NCBI GenBank assembly: GCA_963740555.1
Contig: CAVUES010000015.1
Span: 62,001-126,000, forward strand
DNA: 64,000 nucleotides
Source of the DNA: Mayfieldus sp963740555
GTDB taxonomy: Bacteria > Actinomycetota > Thermoleophilia > Solirubrobacterales > 70-9
Reading direction: 5' to 3'
The notes under the pieces are model-generated. The model was not told the DNA's origin, made no database searches, and saw only the letters and a list, made by a program, of their open reading frames with translations. Every line of letters begins with the position of its first letter. The first letter of the stretch is position 1. The translations under genes and the position numbers were made by a program. This document shows, piece after piece, positions 1 through 8,627 of this stretch.

Positions 1-206
1 CGGCGCATAACCACGAGCTCGGCGTCGAGCGGCAGCTCGCGCACGACTTCGGCATCGCCGTCGGGAAGGGTGACGCTGGCAATCATGCCGTTCTGGCGCT
101 CCTGCTCGAAGGCCCCGATCGCCTCCCTCTGCGCGTCGGCATCCTCGGCCGTCCACTCGGCGAGGGTCGTATGACCGCTTTGGTCGAGCCTTATCAATCG
201 CGACAT
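1..206 (-). CDS. hypothetical protein, partial (5' end only)
   Basis: This frame is open from an ATG at 206 to the window edge and is preceded by a good GGAGG ribosome-binding site. The visible 68 residues begin MSRLIRLDQSGHTTLAEW and continue with an acidic, soluble sequence containing a short beta-strand-like segment (MIASVTLPDGDAEVV). There is no signal peptide or membrane segment. I do not recognise the family. It is divergent from leuS, so the 106 bases between 206 and 312 should hold both promoters. Its presence on the opposite strand argues against the longest possible leuS start further upstream. Confidence 0.6.
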   Translation of the reverse strand, partial: MSRLIRLDQSGHTTLAEWTAEDADAQREAIGAFEQERQNGMIASVTLPDGDAEVVRELPLDAELVVMR

Positions 207-311
207 CCTGGCCTCCTTGATCGGTCTGGGGAGATGTTACGTGCGGCGGGCCCTCCCGCAGGTGAAGCCCGCTCGCCCCGCCGACCGCCACCGCCCCGCA
301 ATAATCGCCCC

Positions 312-2849
312 GTGAGCAAGTACGACTCAAACGCGATCGAGCTGCGCTGGCAGCAGGTCTGGGAGACCGAGCACACCTGGGAGGTCCCCAACCCCGGCGA
401 TCCCGACTTCGATGGATCGAAGCCGAAGTCGTACGTGCTCGAGATGCTGCCCTACCCGTCGGGCGAGCCACACATCGGGCACCTGAAGGTCTATTCGATC
501 GGTGACGCGGTCGCCCACTACAAGCGCCGCAACGGCTATCGGGTCATCCACCCGATGGGGTACGACGCATTCGGGCTGCCGGCCGAGAACCACGCGATCC
601 AGACCGGTGAGCATCCCCGCGACTCGACCGCCGCCGCGATCGCCTCCTTCCAGCGCCAGTTCCGCCGCTGGGGGATATCGATCGACTGGAGCCGCGAGCT
701 CTCGACCGCCGATCCCGCCTATTACCGCTGGACCCAGTGGATCTTTCTGAAGCTGTTCGAGCGCGGCCTCGCCTACCGCCAGGAGGCCGCGGTCAAGTGG
801 TGCCCCAAGGACGCGACGGTGCTCGCCAACGAGCAGGTCGTCGACGGTCGCTGCGAGCGCTGCGGGACCGAGGTCGAAGCGCGCCAGCTCGAGCAGTGGT
901 TCTTCCGCATCACCGAATACGCGGATCGGCTGCTGAACGACCTCGACTCGATCGAGTGGCCCGAACACGTGAAGACGATGCAGCGCAACTGGATCGGGCG
1001 CTCGGAAGGCGCCGAGGTCGTCTTCCGCTGCGAGCAGCCGGGCATCGACTTCCCCGTCTTCACGACCCGGCCCGACACCCTCTTCGGCGCCACCTTCTTC
1101 GTCCTCGCGCCCGAGCACCCGGCGATCGAGCGGCTGGTCGCCGGCACCGACGCCGAGGGCGCGGTGCGCGACTACGTCAACAAGGCGCTGCGCGAATCGA
1201 CCGAGGAGCGAAGCGCCGAGGACCGCGAGAAGACCGGCGTGCCGCTGGGCCGCACGGTCACCAACCCCGTCAACGGCGAGCAGATCCCGATGTTCGTCTC
1301 CGACTACGTGCTGATGGAGTACGGAACCGGGGCCGTGATGGCGGTCCCCGCTCACGACCAGCGCGACTACGACTTCGCCAAGGCCTTCGACCTCCCGATT
1401 CGCCGCGTGGTCGAGCCCGGACTTGGCAGCGACCCGTCCGCCCCCGGAAGCGGAGCTGAGGAGGCGGACGGCCCTGGTGACGCCGCCTATGTCGAGCACA
1501 GCGAGGGCGAGGTCCTCGTCGAATCCGGTCAGTTCACCGGCGTGCGGGCGGATGAGGCGATCGAGAAGATCACCGGCTGGCTGGAGGAGCAGGGCCTCGG
1601 CGAGGCAGCGGTCAACTACCGGCTGCGCGACTGGTTGATCTCCCGGCAGCGCTACTGGGGCTGTCCGATCCCGATCGTCTACTGCGAGAAATGCGGCATC
1701 GTCGCGGTGCCCGAGGATCAGCTTCCGATCGAGCTGCCCGAGGTCGAGGACTACGCGCCCAAGGGGCGCAGCCCGCTCGCCGCCGCGGAGGATTGGGTCG
1801 CGACGGAGTGCCCGCAATGCGGCGGGCCGGCGCGGCGCGAGACGGACACCATGGACACCTTCGTCGACTCCTCCTGGTACTTCCTGCGCTACTGCGACGC
1901 GCGCGACACCGACGCGGCCTGGGATCGCGACGTGCTGGGGGCCTGGATGCCGGTCGACCAGTACATCGGCGGCGTCGAGCACGCGATCCTGCACCTGATG
2001 TACGCGCGCTTCTTCACCAAGGCCCTGGCCGACCTCGACCTGCTCGACGTCGAGGAGCCGTTCCAGGCCCTGTTCACGATCGGGATGATCACCCGCGACG
2101 GGGCGAAGATGTCGAAGTCGAAAGGGAACGTCGTCGACCCGGCCGACTACGTCGAGCGCCACGGCGCCGACACTGCGCGCTCCTACGTCCTCTTCATCGG
2201 CCCACCGAGCCAGGACGCCGACTGGTCCGACGACGGGGTCGAGGGCATGCATCGGTTCATGGCCCGGCTCTGGCGGCTGGGCGAGGAGGTCGCCGAGCGC
2301 ACCCAGCCGAGGAACGAGGAACGAGGAACGAGGAACGAACCCACTGGCGACGCGAAGACCCTGCTCGCGAAATCCCACTGGGCGATCGACAAGGTGACGC
2401 GAGACTTCGAGCGCGGCTTTCAGTTCAATACCGCGATCTCCGCCGTGATGGAGCTGGTCAACGAGGCCTACCGACTCAAGGACTCGCTGTACGGCGACCC
2501 CACCGGAGATGCCTCGCTGCGGTTCGCGGCCGCCACCGCGGCCTCGCTGATCTCCCTCTTCGCGCCCCACCTCGGCGCCGAGGTCTACGAGCGGCTGACA
2601 GGCGACCGGGTCTGGGAGCAGCCCTGGCCGCAGGCAGATCCGGCGCTTCTCATGAGTGACACGGTCGTAATCGCGGTGCAGGTGAATGGGAAGCTGCGCG
2701 ATCGTGTCGAGGCTGCTCCCGACGCGCTTGGCGACGAGCTGGTCCGGCTGGCGCGAGCGAGCGAGAAGGTCGCGCGGTATCTCGACGGCAAGGAAGTGGT
2801 CAAGGAAGTCGTCGTGCCGGGCAAGCTCGTAAACCTCGTTGTGCGCTGA
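312..2849 (+). CDS. leuS: Leucine--tRNA ligase
   Basis: Class I aminoacyl-tRNA synthetase that charges tRNA-Leu in the cytoplasm; about 845 residues, normal for bacterial LeuRS. The HIGH motif is at about residues 54-57 (in YPSGEPHIGHLK) and KMSKS at about 599-603 (DGAKMSKSKGN). The CP1 editing region with FTTRPDTLFGAT lies between them, together with Cys pairs of a zinc-binding insert. The GTG at 312 (SKYDSNAIELRWQ) is preferred because the open frame back to 171 runs over the divergent gene's start and gives a Pro/Arg-rich non-homologous extension. An oddity is a charged insert at about residues 665-680, encoded by a GAGGAAC heptad repeat just before the anticodon-binding domain. Confidence 0.96.
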   Translation: MSKYDSNAIELRWQQVWETEHTWEVPNPGDPDFDGSKPKSYVLEMLPYPSGEPHIGHLKVYSIGDAVAHYKRRNGYRVIHPMGYDAFGLPAENHAIQTGEHPRDSTAAAIASFQRQFRRWGISIDWSRELSTADPAYYRWTQWIFLKLFERGLAYRQEAAVKWCPKDATVLANEQVVDGRCERCGTEVEARQLEQWFFRITEYADRLLNDLDSIEWPEHVKTMQRNWIGRSEGAEVVFRCEQPGIDFPVFTTRPDTLFGATFFVLAPEHPAIERLVAGTDAEGAVRDYVNKALRESTEERSAEDREKTGVPLGRTVTNPVNGEQIPMFVSDYVLMEYGTGAVMAVPAHDQRDYDFAKAFDLPIRRVVEPGLGSDPSAPGSGAEEADGPGDAAYVEHSEGEVLVESGQFTGVRADEAIEKITGWLEEQGLGEAAVNYRLRDWLISRQRYWGCPIPIVYCEKCGIVAVPEDQLPIELPEVEDYAPKGRSPLAAAEDWVATECPQCGGPARRETDTMDTFVDSSWYFLRYCDARDTDAAWDRDVLGAWMPVDQYIGGVEHAILHLMYARFFTKALADLDLLDVEEPFQALFTIGMITRDGAKMSKSKGNVVDPADYVERHGADTARSYVLFIGPPSQDADWSDDGVEGMHRFMARLWRLGEEVAERTQPRNEERGTRNEPTGDAKTLLAKSHWAIDKVTRDFERGFQFNTAISAVMELVNEAYRLKDSLYGDPTGDASLRFAAATAASLISLFAPHLGAEVYERLTGDRVWEQPWPQADPALLMSDTVVIAVQVNGKLRDRVEAAPDALGDELVRLARASEKVARYLDGKEVVKEVVVPGKLVNLVVR
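2309..2340 (+). repeat. GAGGAAC heptad repeat inside leuS
   Basis: Three tandem copies of a GAGGAAC-type heptamer, followed by GAAC, lie inside the leuS frame and encode a charged RNEERGT-like insert. The same heptamer occurs four times upstream of trpD (36911-36940), and a degenerate GGAACAAGCAACAAG version lies between the malic enzyme and the epimerase genes (48097-48125). This looks like a dispersed simple repeat tolerated in a surface loop. Confidence 0.75.
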
Positions 2850-2869
2850 GTCTGCTAGAAGTCCCACCC

Positions 2870-3271
2870 GTGCTTGTCAGGCGGCTCAGCGAGGCGTCCG
2901 TCGAGGAGTGGCACCGCCTTCGCTCACATGTCCTCATGGACGCGGGGGAGCTCGGTTCCCGCAACATGTCGGTGACCTGGCTCGAGGTCCCGGCTGGCGT
3001 CGAGCAGACCCTGCACTCCGACGAGCAGGCCGAGCAGGTCTATGTCGTGGTGCGCGGCCGCGGGCAGATGTCGGTGGCCGGCGACACCGGCGAGATCGCC
3101 GAAGGCGACCTGGTGCTGGTTCCGCCGGCGACCGACCACGCGATCTCCAATACCGGGGAAGGCGAGCTGGCCTGCGTGTCGATCCAGTCACCGCCGGTGG
3201 CTGTGGCCGAGATGTACGGCCGGCAGCTCGCCGAAGTCACCGGATACGACGAAGACGACGAAGACGCCTAG
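2870..3271 (+). CDS. cupin-domain protein
   Basis: A 133-residue protein with one cupin barrel: an N-terminal strand region, then VPAGVEQTLHSDEQAEQVYVV (about residues 41-61) and a second motif near LVLVPPATDHAISN (about 81-94). The His, Glu and His residues at metal-ligand positions are visible. It ends in an acidic DEDDEDA tail. There is no signal peptide. Substrate and reaction cannot be told from sequence; single-domain cupins include isomerases, dioxygenases and sensors. The GTG start at 2870 lies 20 bases after leuS and the gene is followed within 8 bases by acylphosphatase, so it is probably cotranscribed with both. Confidence 0.8.
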   Translation: MLVRRLSEASVEEWHRLRSHVLMDAGELGSRNMSVTWLEVPAGVEQTLHSDEQAEQVYVVVRGRGQMSVAGDTGEIAEGDLVLVPPATDHAISNTGEGELACVSIQSPPVAVAEMYGRQLAEVTGYDEDDEDA

Positions 3272-3278
3272 CGGCGCC

Positions 3279-3545
3279 GTGATTCGGCGCCGGGCGATCG
3301 TCCATGGGCGCGTGCAGGGGGTGTTCTTCCGCGACACGACCCGGAGGCTGGCCGAGTCGAGCGGGGTGGGGGGCTGGGTCGGCAACCGGCCCGACGGGAC
3401 CGTCGAGGCCGTGTTCGAGGGAGAGCCCGAGGCTGTCGAGTCGCTGTTGGCCTATTGCCACGAGGGCCCGCGCGGCGCCGGCGTGGAGTGGGTCGAGGTG
3501 ATCGAGGAGGAGCCCGAGGGCTTGAGCGGGTTCGCGATCCGCTAA
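3279..3545 (+). CDS. acyP: Acylphosphatase
   Basis: Small 88-residue enzyme hydrolysing acyl-phosphates. The conserved signature GRVQGVFFRDTTRR (about residues 10-23) carries the phosphate-binding loop and catalytic Arg. The second motif, GGWVGNRPDGTVEAVFEG (about 32-49), contains the catalytic Asn in the usual GWVxNxxDGxVE context. Length is typical of the family. The GTG start at 3279 follows the cupin stop by 7 bases. The context suggests an operon with leuS and the cupin gene, an arrangement without an obvious pathway link. Confidence 0.93.
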   Translation: MIRRRAIVHGRVQGVFFRDTTRRLAESSGVGGWVGNRPDGTVEAVFEGEPEAVESLLAYCHEGPRGAGVEWVEVIEEEPEGLSGFAIR

Positions 3546-3582
3546 CCGCTGTCCCCGCGCGGGCGATAGCTGAATCCTGCGT

Positions 3583-4254
3583 GTGGCGCGCCGCACTCGG
3601 CATCTTTGGCGCGCAACCGGTGCGACTGCGCGACGCATCATCGCCCGCATCGCGGAGCAGAGCCGAACCCAGATCGCCGTTTACGGGGCCATCGCCGTCG
3701 CCCTGCTGCTGGTCGGGGTGCAGGCGATCGGCGGCCGAGGGGGCGGCGCCTCGAGCACCGCCTTCGGCTCCTCGGCCGGACACGGGTCTTCGGGCGGGTT
3801 CGGGGTCAGCCAGGACGGCGCTGGAGACGTGGTCGTCGACGTCGCCGGCGCCGTGCGCAGGCCGGGCGTCTATCGATTGCCCTCCGGGGCTCGGGTGACC
3901 GACGCGGTGCAGCGTGCCGGGGGCGGAACCGGCCGCGCCGTCCTCGACCAGGTCAACCTTGCGGCGCGCCTTGGCGACGGCCAGCAAGTCGTCGTCCCGC
4001 AGCGCGTACAGGGCGCCGCCGCCGTGGGGGCTAGCACGGGTGGGGCGACCGCTTCTGATCAAGGGCCGATCAGCCTCGGCTCCGCGAGCACCGAGCAGCT
4101 CGACACGATCGAGGGGATCGGCCCGGTCACGGCCCAGGACATCATCGACTTTCGCGACAAGCACGGCGGCCTGTCCTCGATCGAGCAGCTCGACCAGATC
4201 AGCGGCATCGGGCCGGCGACGATGGAGGCCCTGCGCAAGCGCCTGCAGCCCTGA
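3583..4254 (+). CDS. comEA: ComEA-like DNA-binding competence protein
   Basis: Membrane-anchored DNA receptor for natural transformation or DNA uptake, 223 residues. One transmembrane segment (about residues 31-50, IAVYGAIAVALLLVGVQAIG) follows a basic N-terminus. A Gly/Ser-rich linker leads to an SLBB domain (about 82-135, VVVDVAGAVRRPGVYRLPSG). A helix-hairpin-helix pair closes the protein (about 165-222, STEQLDTIEGIGPVTAQDI and a second ISGIGPATMEALRKR). The order SLBB-HhH is characteristic of Gram-positive ComEA. It starts at GTG 3583 and its TGA overlaps the likely comEC start. Confidence 0.93.
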   Translation: MARRTRHLWRATGATARRIIARIAEQSRTQIAVYGAIAVALLLVGVQAIGGRGGGASSTAFGSSAGHGSSGGFGVSQDGAGDVVVDVAGAVRRPGVYRLPSGARVTDAVQRAGGGTGRAVLDQVNLAARLGDGQQVVVPQRVQGAAAVGASTGGATASDQGPISLGSASTEQLDTIEGIGPVTAQDIIDFRDKHGGLSSIEQLDQISGIGPATMEALRKRLQP

Positions 4255-6563
4255 TCGCCAATTGGCGCTTCGCGGCGCTCGGAGGCGTCGCGGCGGGCCT
4301 GGCGCTGGCGCCGCTCGCCGAGCGGGCCGGCGGCGCCGAGGCACTCACGGCACCCTTCGTCTGCGCGATCGGCCTGCTGCTCACGCGCCCGCGGCGCGAG
4401 GCTGGCGCGGTCGTCTGGTTGGTGCTCCTGGGGCTCGCCTGCGCGGGCGCCGGCTTGTTGCTCGGGGCGGCACGGCTGCGCTCGATCGACCGCGGGGCCT
4501 ACAAGCCGCCGGTCGGCGCCCGAATTGCCGTTCGCGGTTACGTCGCCGCGGTCCCGCGGCGCAGCAATGGCGAAGCCCGGGTGCGGATCGACGCTCCGCA
4601 AGGACGACTGGCGATCGAAGCCCCGGAACCGGTGCCGGACCTTCCGATCGGCGCCGAGGTCAGCGCAGCAGGCACGATCACTGAGCCACCGCCGTGGCTT
4701 GAGGAGAACCTTCGCCTGCACGGAGTTGCGAGGATCCTGAAGGCGCAGCGAATCTCGTTGACCGGCGGTCGGAGGGGCGGGATCGAAGGGCGGATCGACG
4801 CCATCCGGACCCGCGCCGAGCAGGCGCTTGGGCGGGGGATGCCGGCGAAGCAGGCGGCTTTGGTGCGCGGCTTCGTGCTGGGGGAGGACGATCAGAACTC
4901 CCCCAGCGTCACGCAGGCCTTCCAGCGCAGTGGATTGGCGCACCACCTTGCGGTCAGCGGCGAGAACGTCGTATTCCTCATGGTGCTGGCGGGGCCGCTT
5001 CTGGCAGCGCTGAGGATCCCGCTGCGGGCGCGACTGGTTTGGCTGCTCGTGCTGATCGCCGTTTACGTCCCTCTCTGCGGCGGAGCGCCCTCGATCCAGC
5101 GTGCCGGTGCGATGGGCGCGGCCGCCGTGGTAGCGACCATGGCCGGACGACCCGCCTCGCGCGCCTACGCGCTGCTGCTCGCCGCAGTGGTCACCCTCGC
5201 GCTCAACCCCCTTTCGACAACCGATGTCGGCTGGCAACTCAGCTTCGCTGCCGTGGTTGGGATCTTCCTGTGGGCGGGTGCAGTGAGGGACATGCTGCTG
5301 GCCCGCCTAAGCCCCGGGGGCCTCCAGCGCGGCTTGGCCGACGGCATGGCGATGACGGTCGCGGCGACCCTGGCTACCGCGCCGCTGATGGCGCATCATT
5401 TCGACGCCTTTTCGGTCACCTCGCTGATCGCCAACGTGCTCGCCCTCCCAGCGGTCGCCCCGGTGATGTGGCTGGGGATGATCGTCGCTGCACTGGGCCA
5501 GCTGCCGGGAGTCCCGATCGAGCCCCTCAATTGGATCAACTCCCTGCTTCTCGCGTACGTGGGCCAGATTGCCGAGTGGATGGGAGGGCCGCGCTGGGCG
5601 CTCGTGGCGTTGCCGATGTCGAGTTGGAGCAGTGTGCTGGCGGCCTACGCCGCACTGCTGGCGGCGGGGCTGGCGATGCGACGCTGGGCCGCGGGCCGGC
5701 AGGGTTTGCGTGCCGGGCCCCGTCCGGCGTCGGGGCTCGTGCTGCGGTTGGGCTTGGCCGCGCTGGCGGTGCTCACGATCGCCGGTGTTCCGGGTCTTCT
5801 CGGACGCCCCGCGACGGCGGATGCCCCCGCCGGATTGCGGGTCTCGGTGATCGACGTCGGGCAGGGCGACTCGATCCTGCTCCAACCCGCCGACGGAGCG
5901 CCGCTTCTCGTCGACGGGGGGCCTCCCGGAGACGGGATCAAAAGCAAGCTCGGCGATCTCGGGGTCGACGACCTTGCTGCCGCGGTCGTCACGCACGACC
6001 AGTCAGACCACGCCGGCGGGATCGAGAATCTGCTCGGGTCGCTTCCTGTTCACCGCTTCGTCTACGCCCAGGTCGGCAAGCGGTTGATCGGCGAAGCGCG
6101 GGCCAGCGGCGCCGTGCCAACACGGGTTGCCGAAGGGAGCGAGGTTCGCTCGGGATCGCTTCGGATCGAGGTTCTATGGCCGCCGCTGGAGCTGCTGGGG
6201 AGCGCCCCTCCGGATGACCCCAACGTCGAGTGCATCGTCCTGCTGGCTCGCTGGCGGCACTTCGAGATGCTGCTGACCGGCGACGCGGAGGCCGAGGCCG
6301 TGCCGATGGACCCCGGGCCGCTCGACGTGCTCAAGGTCTCCCATCACGGCAGCGCCGACGCGGGGTTGGCCGGGCTTCTCGATCGGACGGCGCCGCGGTT
6401 GGCGGTCATATCGGTTGGCGCGCACAACCCGTATGGGCACCCCGACCCGAGCACCCTGGCCACGCTAGAGGCGCACCACGTCCCGGTGCTGCGGACCGAC
6501 CTCGATGGGACGGTGACAATTGACGTGGGTCGCACGGGAGCACAGATCGAGATGCATCGTTGA
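4251..6563 (+). CDS. comEC: ComEC/Rec2-type DNA internalisation channel
   Basis: Polytopic membrane protein that carries single-stranded DNA across the membrane during transformation. An N-terminal hydrophobic DUF4131-like region is followed by the Competence domain (signature GEDDQNSPSVTQAFQRSGLA, then HHLAVSGEN). The C-terminal metallo-beta-lactamase domain contains DVGQGDSILLQ, VDGG, THDQSDHAGG, LLTGDAE and VSHHGS. No ATG is available. The frame is open from CTG 4251, which overlaps the comEA stop as CTGA and restores the first membrane helix (NWRFAALGGVAAG); a TTG at 4419 would delete that helix. The start is therefore inferred. The HxDxDH motif usual in this family reads H-D-Q-S-D-H here. 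Confidence 0.9.
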   Translation: MIANWRFAALGGVAAGLALAPLAERAGGAEALTAPFVCAIGLLLTRPRREAGAVVWLVLLGLACAGAGLLLGAARLRSIDRGAYKPPVGARIAVRGYVAAVPRRSNGEARVRIDAPQGRLAIEAPEPVPDLPIGAEVSAAGTITEPPPWLEENLRLHGVARILKAQRISLTGGRRGGIEGRIDAIRTRAEQALGRGMPAKQAALVRGFVLGEDDQNSPSVTQAFQRSGLAHHLAVSGENVVFLMVLAGPLLAALRIPLRARLVWLLVLIAVYVPLCGGAPSIQRAGAMGAAAVVATMAGRPASRAYALLLAAVVTLALNPLSTTDVGWQLSFAAVVGIFLWAGAVRDMLLARLSPGGLQRGLADGMAMTVAATLATAPLMAHHFDAFSVTSLIANVLALPAVAPVMWLGMIVAALGQLPGVPIEPLNWINSLLLAYVGQIAEWMGGPRWALVALPMSSWSSVLAAYAALLAAGLAMRRWAAGRQGLRAGPRPASGLVLRLGLAALAVLTIAGVPGLLGRPATADAPAGLRVSVIDVGQGDSILLQPADGAPLLVDGGPPGDGIKSKLGDLGVDDLAAAVVTHDQSDHAGGIENLLGSLPVHRFVYAQVGKRLIGEARASGAVPTRVAEGSEVRSGSLRIEVLWPPLELLGSAPPDDPNVECIVLLARWRHFEMLLTGDAEAEAVPMDPGPLDVLKVSHHGSADAGLAGLLDRTAPRLAVISVGAHNPYGHPDPSTLATLEAHHVPVLRTDLDGTVTIDVGRTGAQIEMHR

Positions 6564-6589
6564 TATGGACGGGCAGACTCCCCGTTTTT

Positions 6590-6620
6590 GGGTAGTTCCT
6601 GCGGCAGAACCGGTCTACCC
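6590..6620 (+). terminator. nested hairpin after comEC
   Basis: The outer arms GGGTAG (6590-6595) and CTACCC (6615-6620) enclose an inner imperfect stem GTTCCTG/CAGAAC with a CGG loop. It lies 27 bases after the comEC stop and could end the com transcript or be a structured leader for the next gene. It has no U-run after the stem. The rest of 6564-6785 shows no convincing gene. Confidence 0.35.
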
Positions 6621-6785
6621 GCCGCGATTCATGGCAGAATCGAACTGTGGCGTAGCCGCCGATTTCGGTCGGACGGTGCCGCATTAGGTGCGTGAATAAA
6701 TTCTCCTCGGAGACAGCTGTTCTGGTGGTGGAGCCAGAACTGGAGGAAGTCCCGCTTTCTCCTCAGGGCCGGTGCGGTCTCGTTT

Positions 6786-7526
6786 GTGCTGCTCGCCGGC
6801 GCCACAGCGGCAGCCCTGATGCTCGGTCACTACGCGGGCTTCAGCAGCTGGCCTGATCTGCTGAGCGGAGGCAAGGGAACCAATGCGGGTTCTGCATCGC
6901 TGGCGACCGGCCCAGGCCACGGCGCACGGGCACACGGCGGCCGGTTCCTCAACCTTGGACCAGGCGCGTTGCCGTTTGCGGTCGGCGCGGCTCCACTTCC
7001 CCTGCCTGGCGTCGCACCGCCGGGCCCCGGGGCTCTGGTCACGAACCCGATTGGCGGCCCCGCCAACGGCAACGGGGGCAATGGCAACGGGGGCAACGGC
7101 AATGGCAACGGCAACGGGGGAGGGACGCCAGGCGGCGCCGTCACAGGCCCCGGGCAGGGCACACCGACCGGTCCGGAAGGACCCGTCAACCCGCCCCAGC
7201 CACCGCCGCCCACCGGCGGTGGGCAACCGCCCACCGGCACCACCCCCGGAGAGACCCCCCCACCAACGAGCGAAACCCCGAGTGGCGGTGGCGACAACAG
7301 CGGTGGCGGCGGTTGCGACGGCGGCAGTATGAGCAGCGATCAGCAGAGCGTCTATCCGGTCGTCGACCCCGCGGCGACAGAATCAACGGATACGTCCTCG
7401 GAAGCCTCGCAACCATCGACCGACCCGCCTTCGCCGCCCACGCAGGACACCTACTCCGAGGCTCCGGCCGATTCGCCGCAGGACGTCGAGGCGCCGACGG
7501 CGCCCGACCAGCAGCCGAGCCCCTGA
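6786..7526 (+). CDS. exported Gly/Pro/Asn-rich low-complexity protein
   Basis: Unrecognised 246-residue protein. A hydrophobic N-terminal segment (LLAGATAAALMLGHYAG) suggests a signal anchor. It is followed by Gly/Asn repeats, a Pro/Gly/Thr stretch with PPPPTGGG blocks, a single Cys in GGGGCDGG and an acidic Ser/Pro/Asp tail. GTG 6786 is a possible start, but the frame is open back to CTG 6717, which would add LFWWWSQNWRKSRFLLRAG and complete the positive-inside side of the anchor; GGAG at 6709-6712 precedes it. It probably lies outside the membrane, tethered or secreted. It sits between comEC and holA, two genes that are often adjacent. No function can be assigned. Confidence 0.6.
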   Translation: MLLAGATAAALMLGHYAGFSSWPDLLSGGKGTNAGSASLATGPGHGARAHGGRFLNLGPGALPFAVGAAPLPLPGVAPPGPGALVTNPIGGPANGNGGNGNGGNGNGNGNGGGTPGGAVTGPGQGTPTGPEGPVNPPQPPPPTGGGQPPTGTTPGETPPPTSETPSGGGDNSGGGGCDGGSMSSDQQSVYPVVDPAATESTDTSSEASQPSTDPPSPPTQDTYSEAPADSPQDVEAPTAPDQQPSP

Positions 7527-7653
7527 GCCGTCCACCTTGGGGCTGAGCCGCGCGCGCGGACTTAAACGGATGACCTAGTCGCAATCGGGTTTTGGGCGCG
7601 ATCGCCCTCATTACGTGGCTGCGGGTGGGCGATGACAAGGGTGAGGTCGTCGC

Positions 7654-8544
7654 GTGTTGCCCATCTTCAGACACCCCCTCGCAGTCAGCGCACGAATCCG
7701 CTCCATGCCGGACGTGTTCGATCGTGCCCGGCTGGCGTCGGTCGCGGTGGTGGCGGCGTTTGCCGCACTGAGCCTCGCCCTGGTTGCCCACCTCGCGATC
7801 ACCGGCGAGCCGGTGCCCGCGCCCAGCCTGAATGGAGTCGGCAAGGTCTTGACGACCTCCGGCGGGCCCTCCGGCTCGCCCGCTGTATCCGGCTCCCACA
7901 GAGCGACCTCGATCGCCGGCGCGGCGCGCTCAAACGGTGCAGCGGGCACGACCACCACCGCCGGCGGCGGTGGTGGAGCGACCGGTCAACGGAAGTCCGG
8001 GCACCCGTCCTCCCCGAAATCAGAGGCCGGTCCGCGCCAGGTGGGAGTCACCATTGGCACCGCCACTCCCAGCCAGCCGACGGTGACCACTCCGCCCCCG
8101 ACCTCGATCTCCCCGCCCACCTCAGCCGGGTCTGGGTCCGGCACGGCAAGCACGGGCCATGGCCAGGACAATTCCGGCAGCTCGGATAGCCAGTCGGGAG
8201 GCTCGTCGGACAACTACGGCCATAGCCCGGTCGTTTCCTCGGGCTCGAGCGGAACGACCATCCCCCATTCGAGCGGCTCGCACACCTCCTCCCATTCGGG
8301 GTTGAGGGACGCCGGATCATCGGGCTCCATGAGTGGCAAGGCGTCGATCGGCACAAAGACACTGAGCGGCACAAAGACGCTGAGCGGCACAACCACCAAG
8401 ACGCCGAGCGCGACCACAAGCAAGACGACGAGCGCTTCCACCGGCACAAGCACCACCGGCTGGAGCGGCAAGACTTCGAGCTCTCACACGGTCAGCTCCC
8501 TGACCGGCGCCGTAAAGAACCTCGCTCCAGGCCACTCGAAGTAG
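7654..8544 (+). CDS. exported Ser/Thr/Gly-rich low-complexity protein
   Basis: Unrecognised 296-residue protein. A transmembrane or signal segment at about residues 27-50 (LASVAVVAAFAALSLALVAHLAI) is followed by more than 200 residues of Ser, Thr, Gly and Pro. These include short repeats of the type GTKTLSGTKTLSG and KTPSATTSKTTSAS near 8350-8440. No catalytic domain is visible. It resembles surface stalk or cell-wall-spanning proteins. GTG 7654 is used; an internal ATG gives the shorter start MPDVFDRARLASV. It is paired with the preceding exported gene, with a 127-base gap in which I see only short GC-rich palindromes. Confidence 0.6.
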   Translation: MLPIFRHPLAVSARIRSMPDVFDRARLASVAVVAAFAALSLALVAHLAITGEPVPAPSLNGVGKVLTTSGGPSGSPAVSGSHRATSIAGAARSNGAAGTTTTAGGGGGATGQRKSGHPSSPKSEAGPRQVGVTIGTATPSQPTVTTPPPTSISPPTSAGSGSGTASTGHGQDNSGSSDSQSGGSSDNYGHSPVVSSGSSGTTIPHSSGSHTSSHSGLRDAGSSGSMSGKASIGTKTLSGTKTLSGTTTKTPSATTSKTTSASTGTSTTGWSGKTSSSHTVSSLTGAVKNLAPGHSK

Positions 8545-8627
8545 GTCGCCGGAAGCCTGCTCCGCGGCCGGTCCTCGACCGGTCGCATCAGCTTGCCAGC
8601 GCCGGCGCCGCGATTAGACTCGAAGCG

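Noticed and set aside
327..2867. Long minus-strand open frame (846 codons) opposite leuS
   Set aside because: It is the antisense shadow of a well-conserved gene in GC-rich DNA. The translation is low in expected motifs and rich in Arg, Gly and Val.
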